NCBI GenBank assembly: GCA_905250125.1
Contig: CAJNOL010000075.1
Coordinates: 5,410-69,409, forward strand
Origin: Rotaria sordida
Lineage: Eukaryota; Rotifera; Eurotatoria; Philodinida; Philodinidae
Length of the DNA stretch: 64,000 nt
Direction of reading: 5' to 3'
Within the stretch, counting starts at the first letter, position 1, and the number at the start of each line of letters is the position of its first letter. A model generated the notes under the pieces. The model saw only the letters and a program-made list of their open reading frames with translations. It did not search any database and was not told where the DNA came from. The position numbers and the translations under genes are program-made. Shown one piece after another: positions 13,777 to 27,800 of the stretch.

Positions 13777-16374
13777 CTACTTAGGCAAAGTAGTAGATGT
13801 TGTTGTCGTTGAACAATAATTGTTGAGGATAGATTCAATAGAAGAAGGAGGTATATCAGTACCTCCTAATGAACCGGGATACGAACGAAATTTTGTTTTA
13901 GTATCATGACTAAGTAAATCGACATTAGACAATGATGGTATTGATGATTGTTTTTTAGGATTTGTATTTACAAAAGGATTTAAATTATTTTGTATTTGTG
14001 ATGAATGATCCTGTTGGTAATATATCACAGAATGATTTGGAGATGATGGTGATGATGATGATGATGTACTTGATATTGGTATTGTTAAACATTGTTGATT
14101 ATTTTGATTTAAATTATGACTCGATATACAAGGATATTTTTCAATATGTTGTTCATCATCTATTGAATTAAATATAACTGTTGTTGCATCTGATTGTGAT
14201 GATAATGGTTCACTTGATATTGATATTGATATACCATCATTTATTGAGTCAATTAAATCATCAAGAAGATTTTTAATATCAATATCAATTAAAGAAGATA
14301 TTTGATTTAATTCTGATGATATATTTCTTATAGAACAATTATTAGAATTAACTTCATTAGGAAATATTTGTAAAACAATATAATTATGTATAGAAATTTT
14401 TTTTACATCATCACGTTCAGTTTCACTTTCGGCATCATAATCATAATAAGGTGAAAGTGTTTTTGTTGTTGCTGATGAATAAATTTGTTCATAAGAATTT
14501 TCTTCTTGTTGATTAATTAAATCTAAATCTATTTGAAAAGATTTTAAATTTGTACGAAGTATACCTTCTTGTAATGTTTTAAGAATTAATTTTTCATTTG
14601 AATCTTTTGATGGTGATTCAAGACTATATTGTCGTTTGAAATTATCATTAAATTCATATTTAAATGGAAGATTTTTTATTCCTGGTGAATCATTTATATA
14701 CATTGTATCATTTGAACGTTTTCTTCGTTGTACAATTCGTTGTTGTCCACCACTACTTTCTTCACCTTCACCTGAATATTTTTCATTTTCTTGAATTAAT
14801 ATTGTTGAATTTTTATTCGTCAATTTTTCATCTGAACTTGAATTATCATACAAAGGTTTTATTTGTGTTGAATTATTAATTGATGATGATATTGAACGAA
14901 AATATGTTTCAGTATCCGATTGAGAATTACGACGAATAATTGATGGAATTTTTGTATTTGGACTTTGAATGATTTCAAAATTTTCAGTATCAGTTTGAGC
15001 ACGACGTAAAACTTTTCCAAATGATAAACGAGAAGAAATATTTAAGTTTGATGAAGTTGATAATTGATTTTGTATATTTATTTCATCATCTTGTTCACGA
15101 AGTTCATCATCATTATCAGATGATATACTACTTGTAAATAATTTATCACTTTTATTACTTGAAGATGACTCATCTTGTTCGACAGTCAATTCTAAAATGA
15201 CATCTTGTAATACTTGATTTACTAAATCATTAGCAACTCTACGATATTCGGCATCAGTTATTATTTGTTGTTGTTGAGATAAACAAAATGCTAATGGACG
15301 TTGACAACTACTAGTTGGTTCTAATACGTCAGAAAAAGCTGTTAGTGGTATATTATATGATTCTGAATGTTCTGGACTTGATTCTTTTTCAATAACATCA
15401 TCAAAAGGTGTTGGAAGACGATGTTGTTGTATTGATTCTAATGAATTATCTTTTGATATTGTTGTTAAATATTCATTTGATATTTCATTAGTTGTTTTTT
15501 TAAAATTTTGATGTTTTAAATCATCAATAGTTAATGCTGATTCTGATAATGTACGATGTTGTATTTGTGAATTAATTAATAATGTTTGATTATTATGTTT
15601 AATAGCATATTTCATATTATAAAGTTCAGGACTTCGTACAAGTTTACTTTTTTCTTCATCATGTAAATCATATGCTGATTGAAAATGTTGTTGTTGTTGT
15701 TGTGTTGTTAAAAATTCTTTTTCATTATTATCTATATTTTGATTATTATTTATATTTGATTCATTAATCCGTTGTTTAAATTGATTTTCTATTATTTCAT
15801 GTACAATTTCAAGTGGTTTATTAATAAGTGATTTAACATGATCAAATAAATTGATATCAGTTGTTTTAATTAATAAATTTTCTTGATTATTATTATTATC
15901 ATCATTATTATCAATTAAACATGATGTTGATAATGAATGACTATCGTATGTAGGTAATGATACTGCACTATGAAGACTATTTTCACTTGTTGTTCGTCCA
16001 GTAGATAATTGACTTGATTCAATTTCAATTGAATGATAATCAAGTGAATCTGTTGAACGTTGGTTTAGAGAATCTTGATTTATCATCGTTGAATCATGAA
16101 TGATATTTGATTGTTGTGGATTTTCTTCTTGAATAATTTGAGAATTTTCTATTTGTTCTTGTTGATTTGTTAAGTTTTCATAACGTGACATACGTTTTAG
16201 ATAATCCAATTGTGCAGCTAATTCTATTGTTCTATCGACTGTATAATCTCCGTGTGAAAGTTCTAAATCATCAGATATACTTGTTATTGATGATCGTTGA
16301 TATAATTTCGAATTTTCATCAACGATAATTGTTGGAACAGATTTAACAATTGTTAGAGAAACATTTGATAATAA
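13777..16374 (-). CDS. ANK2-like: Ankyrin: 2.6-kb terminal exon
   Basis: The last exon, 2,598 nt including TAG, phase 0. It codes 865 residues starting [20 protein letters not shown]. Composition is Ser/Gln/Asn/Asp rich with a glutamine run and acidic stretches. Visible motifs are two amphipathic helices ([12 protein letters not shown] and [12 protein letters not shown]), a near-duplicate pair LRRAQTDTE and [10 protein letters not shown], and a basic patch QRRKRSND. The preceding intron (16375-18268) contains a fold-back element. Confidence 0.85.
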   Translation of the reverse strand, partial: LLSNVSLTIVKSVPTIIVDENSKLYQRSSITSISDDLELSHGDYTVDRTIELAAQLDYLKRMSRYENLTNQQEQIENSQIIQEENPQQSNIIHDSTMINQDSLNQRSTDSLDYHSIEIESSQLSTGRTTSENSLHSAVSLPTYDSHSLSTSCLIDNNDDNNNNQENLLIKTTDINLFDHVKSLINKPLEIVHEIIENQFKQRINESNINNNQNIDNNEKEFLTTQQQQQHFQSAYDLHDEEKSKLVRSPELYNMKYAIKHNNQTLLINSQIQHRTLSESALTIDDLKHQNFKKTTNEISNEYLTTISKDNSLESIQQHRLPTPFDDVIEKESSPEHSESYNIPLTAFSDVLEPTSSCQRPLAFCLSQQQQIITDAEYRRVANDLVNQVLQDVILELTVEQDESSSSNKSDKLFTSSISSDNDDELREQDDEINIQNQLSTSSNLNISSRLSFGKVLRRAQTDTENFEIIQSPNTKIPSIIRRNSQSDTETYFRSISSSINNSTQIKPLYDNSSSDEKLTNKNSTILIQENEKYSGEGEESSGGQQRIVQRRKRSNDTMYINDSPGIKNLPFKYEFNDNFKRQYSLESPSKDSNEKLILKTLQEGILRTNLKSFQIDLDLINQQEENSYEQIYSSATTKTLSPYYDYDAESETERDDVKKISIHNYIVLQIFPNEVNSNNCSIRNISSELNQISSLIDIDIKNLLDDLIDSINDGISISISSEPLSSQSDATTVIFNSIDDEQHIEKYPCISSHNLNQNNQQCLTIPISSTSSSSSPSSPNHSVIYYQQDHSSQIQNNLNPFVNTNPKKQSSIPSLSNVDLLSHDTKTKFRSYPGSLGGTDIPPSSIESILNNYCSTTTTSTTLPK

Positions 16375-18802
16375 CTAAAATAAAATGAAATATAATGGTT
16401 TTCTTTTTCTTCTACATTTATTCATCTATACAGTCAACACTACTAGTCAGAGAATTATTTTGATTCAACAATAGAACCTTTCCAACTTGAAAATCTGAAC
16501 TTTGTGCATAATATAGACTTCAATAAAGTATTAAAAATCTCAAAAGTGGCAAGGGTATCTAGATCTTTTCTATAGAGTTATAACCATTTGAATCATATTT
16601 TAACCTATAGCATGACATATACCAAAGATATCGAATGATGTAATTTTGCCTGTAGATTGTCTTACTTGTATAGAAAATGTTCTAAAGATTTCAACTCAAA
16701 AGAATGTTTCCGTCTTAATGTATTGAATTTCTTACAATCTCTCATATTGCACGAACAATTCGAGAATCTCATGTTTTCTTGGAAATTCAATATCTCGTGA
16801 AAGAAATATTCTTTTGAACTAATATTTTCAAGATATTACAGATACAAGCAAGTCTATCTATAAGAAAAATTACGTCATTCGATATATTTTGGTGCATGTC
16901 ATGCTATAGAGTATAATTCTATATGAAAGGTGAAAGGTACTCTCGTGAGATACAAGTATCATGATTAAATTTACATAAGCTTGCTACTAATACGAATGTA
17001 GTCGTCTTTCGTGAGTTAAATATATAATTAAGATCTATTTCATAAAATAAATGGATTTAAGAAGAAAATAATAATTAGCTGCAATGTAGAATTGATCGAG
17101 GGTTTGATGAAACAGTAGTTTCTATATTTTGCTTCTCACAAAACTCAATTTGTAGACATGTATTTTAATCTCATACAACATCGGAAAAATAAATATTTAC
17201 TCTATGAAACGGATTCGTAGATGATCTCATTAGCAAGCAGAACTGAAATATTGACATTCACATTTTAAATTTATCGACATGTTACGAAAAATATATTTTA
17301 TTATTGAATAATGAAAATCGCAAGCGACAAAAGTTTGAAAATAAGGAAAATTTTTAAAGCAACTACTACTTATTCTCGTGTAAGGTTTCATACTTGATTA
17401 AAAACGTTTACTAAACATTCGCTCATATCTAATGTTTCTTATCCTTGAGTAGATTTGTTAATTATTTTCTTGACTTCTTTAAGTTATTTTTCTATAATGC
17501 TAAGAAAAAAAATTTTTTTTTTGCTGTTTTTATTTTTCAGCTTTGCGACTAATTATCGTAGTCGAGAGAATTTAAGAGATGTACGTTTATTCTCAATAGA
17601 TTACACAAATCAAAAAACAAATGATATTTTCTATTATCGACTATGAATATTAATTTTGCAATGGAGATATTTGTATTGTTAGTTAAAGCCCACTTAAAAA
17701 TCAATTTTAGCTCAAGTTTATTCAAATTGCATAAAATTATCAAGATATGTTGTAGCTGTAGTAAAAAGGTTATGATAAAATTTTCAGCCTTATATTATTA
17801 TGTTTTCCAGAGATTTTCAATTAACAAAAGCTAAAAATAACTATTCTATAAAAATTAATTTCATTTTGTTTGACAGAGCATGTCAGGATGTATGGCATGA
17901 AAGAGTCCGGTTTTTTTTCAATTCTTATTTTTTAAGGGGAAGAAAAGTTTAATATCTGAAAAAATGACATCCTAATTACAAAAGTACTCTTTTATATAAT
18001 AGTATCAAAGCTTAATTTAAAAAAAAAAAACGAGTTCCGACATGCTCTGCATTTTGATATGGTCTTTTAAAACACAAAAAAAAGCCATTGGCGACAATCA
18101 AGCTCCGTCGAGAATTCTCTAGAATGCATGATCAAAAAACAAAACAATCATATTTTTCAAATAGAAAATGACTCTGCTAAATTAAAAAATTTAAAATATA
18201 GGTTGTCTCTGATATGCATAGACTGAGATATTCGAATTTTAAGGTTTTATTATTTTTATAATATTTACCTCGGATAACATAATATCTTGTGCTTCTTTAA
18301 TAACATTATCAATCAAATCATGTACAACTTGATTTTCAATTTGTTCATATTCTAATTGATCATGATTTAGAACAACATCATTAACTAATATTGGTTTTAT
18401 ATGTTCTAAATCTTGTTCATATATTATTAAATTTAATGATTGTTGTTCTTTTTTATGTGGACTATGAATAATTCCATTTGATAGTGAATCACGGCGATAT
18501 TTAATTATATCTTGTGATAATGAATCAATATTTGTTGATGTAAAAATTTCTTCATGTATACGATTATTTAATTGTTTTGAAACATTATTTAATTCATTAA
18601 TTAAACCACCAAGTTCATTAAATGATTTCGATGATATTGGTGATTTATCTATATTTGTAGGTAAATCAAGTTTATCTTCAAGTGCTTCTTCAACATTTTC
18701 TAATTCAATAACAAGATTTGTTAATTCATTAATTGATTTTGTTTCAACTATTTTCGGAATAGATAAATCATATGATGGTATTTGATCATTATCAGATAAA
18801 CT

Positions 18803-18850
<48 letters not shown>

Positions 18851-21800
18851 ATGAATATGAAAAATTTTATGTTCAAGTGTTTGTAATTCTTGTACAAGAT
18901 TACCAAGTTCTTGTGTTGATTTTGATGTAATTACATCAGAAACAAATAAATATGGTTGATCAGATATTTGTGGAATTAGTTTTTCATTTTCTTCATCATC
19001 AGATGATGATAAATATTTATCATTATATTCTTCGGCTTCTTCTTTTATTTCATTATCACTATTAGTAGTAGTACTACTACTAATGGATGTTGATTCAATT
19101 AAATTAAATTCATTATCATAGTTTAGAAAAATATTTTCAATAACATCATTAACAATTTGAATTGCTGCTTGATAATATAAATTACTTTGTTCATATTCAA
19201 TTATTTCTGAAATAGCTTCATTTAAAATTCGTTCAACAAGATTATTTGATGTTTCAATAAGATGATTTTCATATTGTATTTGTTCATCAGAATACATATC
19301 AAGATGTGTCGGACGAAAATGACTTTCTTCAATATCTTCTTCTTCTTCATGTTCATTTTCTATTTCATCATGATATGATGTTATAGTTTTAGAAATAATA
19401 TTTGAACGTTGTACATAAGATCTTATTGATGAATTAGATGATTTCATATAGTCTTCATCATAGATTGGAAATGATTGTGAAGCATGTAAATTTTCTTCAT
19501 TGATATCTTCTTCTTGATCATAAGTTAAAGAATTATTTTCAATTTGTTCAGAACTACATTCAATTATAGGTAAAGATGTTAACATATTTTCATTGATAGT
19601 TGATTCTAAAGGAATAGAAGAACTAGATTCAATAATTAATTTTTGTTCATTGTTTTGTTTGAACGATGGTGAAGATACAATGGTGAATTCAGTATTAGTT
19701 GATATTGGTTTTGATTGATTTTCATTTGAAGATGTTTCAGTAATTATCTTATTATTAAAATTTTCTTTTTGTTCAGTCATTTGAGAAGATTCAATTATTT
19801 GTTCGTTACGTAATTCGATATTTACTGGTGATATTGTATCTTGTTCTTCAATTAATATTGAAGGATGTGATAAAGGAAAACTTTCAATGTCATGCGTAAT
19901 TTCACATAAGTTTGAATGTCGTTTTTCAGTTGTTATAAATGATTCAGCATGAACTTCCGTACTAGGTTTTGTTTGTTGAGTTTTTAGTTTTGTTGGTTTT
20001 TTAGACCATGATGCAACAAGCATTAAATCACTCATAATTTCTCGAAGATTATCAATTGATAATCTTGGTAATGATGATGATAAAGTTTCATAATGTGTTA
20101 ATAATGGACGTTCAATAAACATTGAACGTTGTGGATCACCTTCATAAAAATTTTCACTTGAAATATAAGGTTTTTCAGGTATAAGAGATATTTTTTTATT
20201 TGTATTATCAATAATTTGTTTTTCTTGTTCTGTATGTTGATATAATGAACGATGTATATCACCTTCATAAAAACTTGAAGCATTTATTTGAGCATCTTCA
20301 GGTATTAAACGAATAGGATTTGATGGAAGAGATTTTTTTTGTTTTGATATTTTATTACCTTCAAAAAATATATCACTTGTTACAATGGGATTTTCAGGTA
20401 TAAGACGTTTATGTAATGTTTTTGATGTAATTATTGATTTATTTGAATTATCTTTTTCATTAATAGTTTTTATGAAATGTTGTTGTGATTGATTTTTTAA
20501 AATTTTTATTTCTTGAATAATATATTGTAATTCATGAAGATTTTGTTCAAATAATTCAATAAAATTATAATCATCATGTTGAGATGTTTTATTAAAAAAA
20601 TTTTCTAATTCATCTAATTCATAATCTATACGTAATTCATCTTGTTTATTTAAATGAATATCATGAAGAAGTAATTTTAAATCATTTAATTTCATATGAA
20701 GATTATTTAAAATAATTGATGTTGATGTTAATTTATTATGTTTTAAATAATCAATAATTGAATAAATTTCATCAATTTTATCATCAAATTTTTCAAATTG
20801 ATCATGATATTGAAATAATGATGATGAATGTATTTTTTTTATTTCTACTAATTGTTCATGACGATTGTTTGTTGAACATTCATTTTTCTCGGATATTGAA
20901 TCATTAGTTTTATTGTCTTTGTCAATATTTGTTATTTTTTTTGGAATTAAAGATGAAAATGTTTCTTCATGTAATTTTTCTTTAAAAATTTCTTCATCAT
21001 CAAAATTATAATTATTTATATGAAATGTGTCTGGTAGTTTGATAGCAGCATGTTTCATAATTGGTGATGAAAATTTTTTTAAATGTTTTTCTACTTCACA
21101 ATCATCTATTGGTTGTACAATCCAAAAAGAATTTATTGCTTTAACAAGTAGATATGGATTTTTAGGTGATTCAGCATCATAATGTATTTCAATTGTGTCT
21201 GGTAAATTTTCAGTAATTGGTGATGTTTGAATAGATGTGGATTTTTGAAGAATATCTGTTTTATATTTATCAACTGATGATATTGTATCATCAATTTTAT
21301 GATTCGAGTCAAAATGTCCTTTAAGTGATTCAAGTATTGTACCTGTTACAGCTGTAACACCTTCATTAACAGCTAAACGTGAACGAAATACAGATAATTC
21401 ATGTTCAGTAGTTAATAATTCTGATTGTAATAATGGGGATTCTTTTTCAATAAGATTTGTTATATTTTGTTCAAATGTTAATTTATTTGGTAATGGTAAA
21501 CGACGTTGATGAATTGGTGACTGTAAATTCATATTTAAATCTTTGTTTTCTTGTTGATTAGTATTTATTGAATTATCTTCATTTATATTTGTTGTTATTG
21601 TTGGTGAAATCTTATTAAAATTTTGAAATTTTATATTCGAAGTTCTATTTGGCATATTCGATAAAAATTTAGATGATGTTTTAGTAGTGATATGAAAAGA
21701 AGGAACAGAAGAAAAATTAGTAGAGGAAGAAGCAGAAGAAACAGAGATTAATAATGATAATGATTCTGATGCTGATGATAATGATGATAACGGCGATTCT

Positions 21801-24800
21801 TCTACTTTGCTGGCAAGCGTAGCTGTAAACAATAGAAAACAAGGAAAAAAACGATATGTAGTAGTTTAGCAATCACTTCATTTCTTGTAGTTCTTCTATT
21901 TCTCTTTAATGGATTAGATTGTAACAGAACGCGAGCAAAAAAAAAACAACAGAGAGAAAATCTAGCTAACACACAGAAATGTCACTCTTTTTTTTTTAGG
22001 AAAAAAGAATAGCAAAAAAAAAAAGAAAAAGAACAGATATATATATATAGGAAAAAAAAACGAGAGAATTTTTTTCTCGAGCAGGATTCTGTGTGTGATA
22101 CGGTTCGCGCATTTGTTGAATCGAGAGAAGAAGAAAGAGAAAGAGAGGGTAAACGGCCATTCGTCATCATGCAAGTATATAAGCAAACGAAGGAAACTAG
22201 GTGTAATAATAGAAAAAAGAAAAATGCGAAGCTAGTCAGTAAGACAAACATCCAAAGGGAAAACTCTCTTGTTTTTGTTCATATTGTATTTTCTTTACTT
22301 CGATTATCGTTCACTACGCTTTTTCTTTTTCTATTGTTTACACATATTCAATAACCGTCAGTGAATGATGATAAAACAAAACAAAGAAGAAGAAGAAAGA
22401 GAAAATTACGATATATAAAGAAAAACAAAAAAAAAAAGATAGTTAAGAAATACAACAACAATAGGACAACAAACATGCAAAGAGAACAACAGCAGTTTTT
22501 TATTTAACCGTATCACACACACACTCCTTTAGAGAATATATGTTTAACATTAATGTATATATACACAAAACATAATGCAATATATATATGTATTCGCGCA
22601 TATAAAAAGTTAATTTTATTTAGCTACATGCGATGTTTAGTTTTATTAAATCTAATAATCCCATTCTCAAAAACCATGCTTTATATCTTTGCTTACATTA
22701 TTGATTTCTCGATTCATTTTGAGCTAGAAAAATTTTATTTAAGTTTTGTTTTTTTTTACTTAATCTCAATTCTATGAGATAATTAAAATTTTATTTATTT
22801 ATTTTTTTTTACCTTCTTTATTAAATGATGTTTGAACATTTGTTGTTTCGAGATTATCTAATAAACAAAAAAAAAACAAATTCATATTCATATTCATATT
22901 CATAATATATTTTAATATAAATTCTTTTCAAAGTATCATTCAAATATTTAACATGCGCACACTTCATACGCAAACCTTGATGATGAAGATTCTGATTGTA
23001 TTGAGCAAGAACTTCAGTAAGAAATGTCATATCGCATTCATCAATCGGTTCGCTATTATCTTCAATTATTTCGATTATAGGCGTCGAAACTATGTTATAT
23101 AGATAAAATGAATTAAGACAAAAAAGACAAATAACAAATTTGTTGTTAAGCAAAAAATTGGTTTTTGCCATGCCAAATTGAAATGGAAAAGAGAGAGAGT
23201 GAAAAAAAAACAAGGAAGGTAAATGACATGCCAGGTATATATGAATATGTTCGTGCTTGGTTTAATTCGTATGCGATAGGTTCTACCTTGAGGTGTTTTT
23301 TCACTATCAAATGATTCAATAAGATCTTCATCACTTATATCAAAATCTAAATGTTGTGGTGTTGTTGTACCACCTGTATTAAATGTACTAACTGCTGATA
23401 CATATGTTGGACTTGTTGTTGATGATGATAATGATGGAAAATTATCTAAACTTTCATATATTGTTGTCATTGATGATGATGTAGTTGATGACATTGTTTC
23501 TGATGATGAAGGTATAGTTGATGATAAGATTTCTGTTTGATGATTATCATAATTTAAACTTCTACTTGAACCATGTAAATTATCATAATCAGATGGAAAT
23601 GAACAAGTTAATGTTGTTGAATCAAGATTATCTTGTTTACTATTAGTTTGTAATACTTTCGTATGAGTAGAAATTTTTTTACTATGAGAAATTAATTTTG
23701 ATGTATTAGTTAATTCATCATTGGTAAATGTAATTGTTTTTGATGTTGATGAAAGTATAGATGTTGATGGACTAGTAACTCTTACTGAAGTTGTAAATAA
23801 AGGTGCTGCTTTTGTTGTAACAATATCAAGTAATGGTGAATTTGTTTTAGTCGTCGTATTAGATGATGATGATGATGAAGAACTCAATGAAACAAACATC
23901 GATGGACGTGATATAGTTTGAGTAGGTAATATATGAGTAGTAATTTTAGAAGGAAAAATTAATGGTATATTATCACAAGATTTTTTATTCATTTGTTCAT
24001 GTTCTAATTGCGTAAGTTTATCAAATAAAATTTGTTGATTATTATTTATAGTTGAATTCAAATTTGTTAATTTAGTTTGTTTTTCAACTTCTTGTAAAAT
24101 ATTTTCTGTTACATCTTTAGCCAATTGACTTATTTCAATTGGAATGATTTCATTTATTGATTTTTCTGAACTATTCAATTGTTCAATAGAAGAAGAAGAA
24201 GAAGGCAATGATTTGATTGTCATTGGTTTATCTATACTAGTATCAATAGATTTTGTCATTAATGAAAGATCAGTATTTATTGCAATACAAATTGGTTGAA
24301 CAGAAAATGTTTCAATATTTTTTAAACTATTCGATATTTGACAATTAAGTGATTGATTTGCATTTAATGATGATTGTCGTAAAATATTTGTATCATTATC
24401 AAATGTATCAACAATATTTAAAACTTTTTTTACAACATTATTTGTTTGTTGTATTAAACTATTTTCATGATCATTTTTATATAAAGAAAAATGTCTTGGT
24501 GGTTTTGCTGGTGGTGGTGAATTAATTTCAATAGATGATGATGAACCTGATTCATCACTTAAACGTGGTGGTTTAATTGGTGATAATGTTAATGGAATTG
24601 CATTTGTTGATTCATTTGAATCAATAGATATTTCATTTAATTGTTGATCATTATTTTCAATAAGTATTGATGATGGAGTAGAAAATGAATGAACAATAGG
24701 TGGATGATTATGTATTATTTGTTGTTCAGATAGATTTCCATCAAAAGATTTTTTTTTTGTTATCGTCTTTTTTAATGGTCTAACAACAGCATGTTTTAGT

Positions 24801-27800
24801 GCATTCGCTAATGCACGTGCTGGTTCAGGTATTATTTTCGATTTTATTAAACGTTCACTTACAGGTGGTTGATTAGCACGTATAGGTGCTGGAAAAGAAT
24901 GAGATGATAACAAAAAAAAATCTACATAATTCATTTTTTTTACTTACGTATATCATCAAGCATTTGAACAGTTTGTTCAGTTAATTGTTGTATTGGTGTT
25001 TGTTTTTCATATATATCTGATTGAATTGATGTTAAATATGATTGATTATCTGGTAAAGTTGGTGTCGTTTCTTGAACAATATTAACAATACCAAAATCAC
25101 CTAATTTTGTTGGAGATTTTTTTGATTTAAATTCTAAAAAATAATATTTTATTTTATTTTTTTTTTGAATTTTTTATCCTTTATTTTATTTTACTTAAAA
25201 TTTGTCGTTTTTTTTTACATAAACCACAACATAATGTTCGATTTTCACTCAAACAGAGTAATGGCATCTCTAATCGATTAGTATTCTAATGCCTAATTAT
25301 AGAACACTCGGTCGAAGGAATACGAATCTCTTTTTCTTTTTATGCCAGATGCGCATTCATATCAAGCATTTGCTTGTATATATATATATATATATATATC
25401 AGCAATATATTAGAGGAGAAAACAAGTCCGCCTCTCTCTCTCCCTATTTTTTTTTTCTTTTCTTTTTATTTGATAGAAGAAGAATATTGGCAAGATGATG
25501 AGAGATAGATAAAGCAAAGATTGCTCTCATAACTAATAAAAACAATGACGTGCATTCATATTCACCTTGTAAACGAATGGCAAACATATATATATATAGA
25601 TTGATAATCGACGGAAATAATAATATGAAGATGGATTATATATATAAATATATATGAATAATTATTTTATCTATAGAAATTAGATACGTGACCTAGTCTT
25701 TTTTTTTTCCTATTCGATGAGCTAGAAGAAATAATAATTATATGTTTTTACTTATAAACATTATTTTTCTTTTAAGGAATAGAACACAAAAAAAAACTAG
25801 ATTTTCATCGATACTATTAATCATAAGCAACAATGACATTGAATTATAATAAACAAAGAAAAGTCTATTATATGATGTCAAATATAGACTTTGACGATCT
25901 AGAATTTCATAAAATTCTACTTCAATAATTCACATCTATTTTATTAATATTGTCTATTGAGATATTTGAAAACGAATATCTTTCTCTCTCTCTCTTTTTT
26001 TTTGACATTCCTTTCTTTATTAGTAAGTAACATGAAATATTTTATGACAAAGAAAAAAAAAAATATATATATATAGATACACAAGAGAATTCTTATTTAT
26101 GAATAATAGTAACTAAGAATTAATAGTACAGAACGTCAATTCAATATAGATATAACAAAAGAAAAAATTATTTGCATTTTAATGTTCATTTGCATGTCAT
26201 GAACGTCAAAAAACGAAGGTCTTTTAACGTTCCATTAAAATACTTAATTACTATAGTCGATTATCGCTTCTTCTTCCTCTTTTTCTCCTTCGTCTTCTAA
26301 TCTATACAATAGTAATCATTATGTCGAGCAGAAAAAATGCGTTTTTTCTTTCTTTTTGACCTTTATTAGTAAGAAAAGAAAAAACTAACTGATTGATACG
26401 CCTACTATTACAAATAATTTTTCAGTATAATTCTTTTAACAAATGAACGACAATGACATTAGATCATAAATTAAACAAATAACATACCCGAACTAGCTTT
26501 TGGCGTTATTCGTCCTTCATTTATATCTATACTTCGTTGCTTTGATAATGTGCCATATGGATCATCGAGATCAGCTAAACAGAAAAAAAAAAAAAAGAAT
26601 TCAATTTTATATATTTGATCAAAAATGATAAGCACACAGCAAAAGAAAAAAAAAGAGAAAACCAATCCACATGCTTAAAATTCAAAGGATATCATACAGA
26701 AAGAATAACAAAGAACCTTTATCACGTGATAATCTATTTAATTTTTCTCTTAAACTTTCAAGATGTATCATTTCAAATGGATATGATTGATAATTTAATG
26801 GTGTTATTGAACCTGAATAATTCTGTGGATGATATATTGAATAATAACCACCATAACGTGATGCTGGTGTAGGTGCTTTACTTGAATCAACAAAATGTAA
26901 AGGACCATCACGTTCACCTTTAAAAAACATAAATTCATAACAACAAACATTGACGAACAATAAAAAACAATATTTAAAGCAAACAACAACAACAACAACA
27001 ATAACAATAAACGAAACATTTATTTCTTTTTTAATAACCTAAACTTTTTCTCATAGCAACAGTAACAATTGTATCTGCACTTGATGTTGATGATGATGAA
27101 GGAATAAAATCTTTTGAATGATCACGTTTAACCATTTTAAGTGGTTCTAATTGTTTAAATTGTGAAACAATATTTTCATTAGTTGCTTTTTTTCCTCCTA
27201 GATCATCTTCATTTATTTCTTCAAATGTTATCGTTTTTATAATTGTTGTTGTTGGTATTCGATTTGCATCATCAGTTAAGAAATCTTTATTTATTTTTTA
27301 ATTATAATGATTTTTTAATGTAATAAATAATATATATAAACAAAAAAGAAAAATATTTACTTACTAGATTTTCCATGTCGACGACGTTCGTATTCTTCAT
27401 CACTTTCAAATCCTTCATCTAACTATTTTATAACACAAGAAGAAAAAAAAACAAAAGTAATTAGACATAATAAACAAGAAAATCAAATACATACTCGTCG
27501 TCCACTAATTGCTGTTCCATCAACACTACCACCTCGACTATTGAGACGAGCTTTAGCTAATTCTTTTTCTGCTGCATCAGTAACCCATTCAATATTAAAT
27601 ACACAATTATGAACAATATTTTCTTTTCCAATTTTACGTAAAGCTTGTTGAAGACAATTTCCTAAACAACAAACAAAAAGAATAATAATTACATATATTA
27701 CGATAATTTATCCAAAAGAGCTGGAACTATAATTTCTGATTCGAATAGAAGAGGAGGTTTCTTCGCACTAGAGTTCATCGAATTCAAAGTTTTCAGATCC

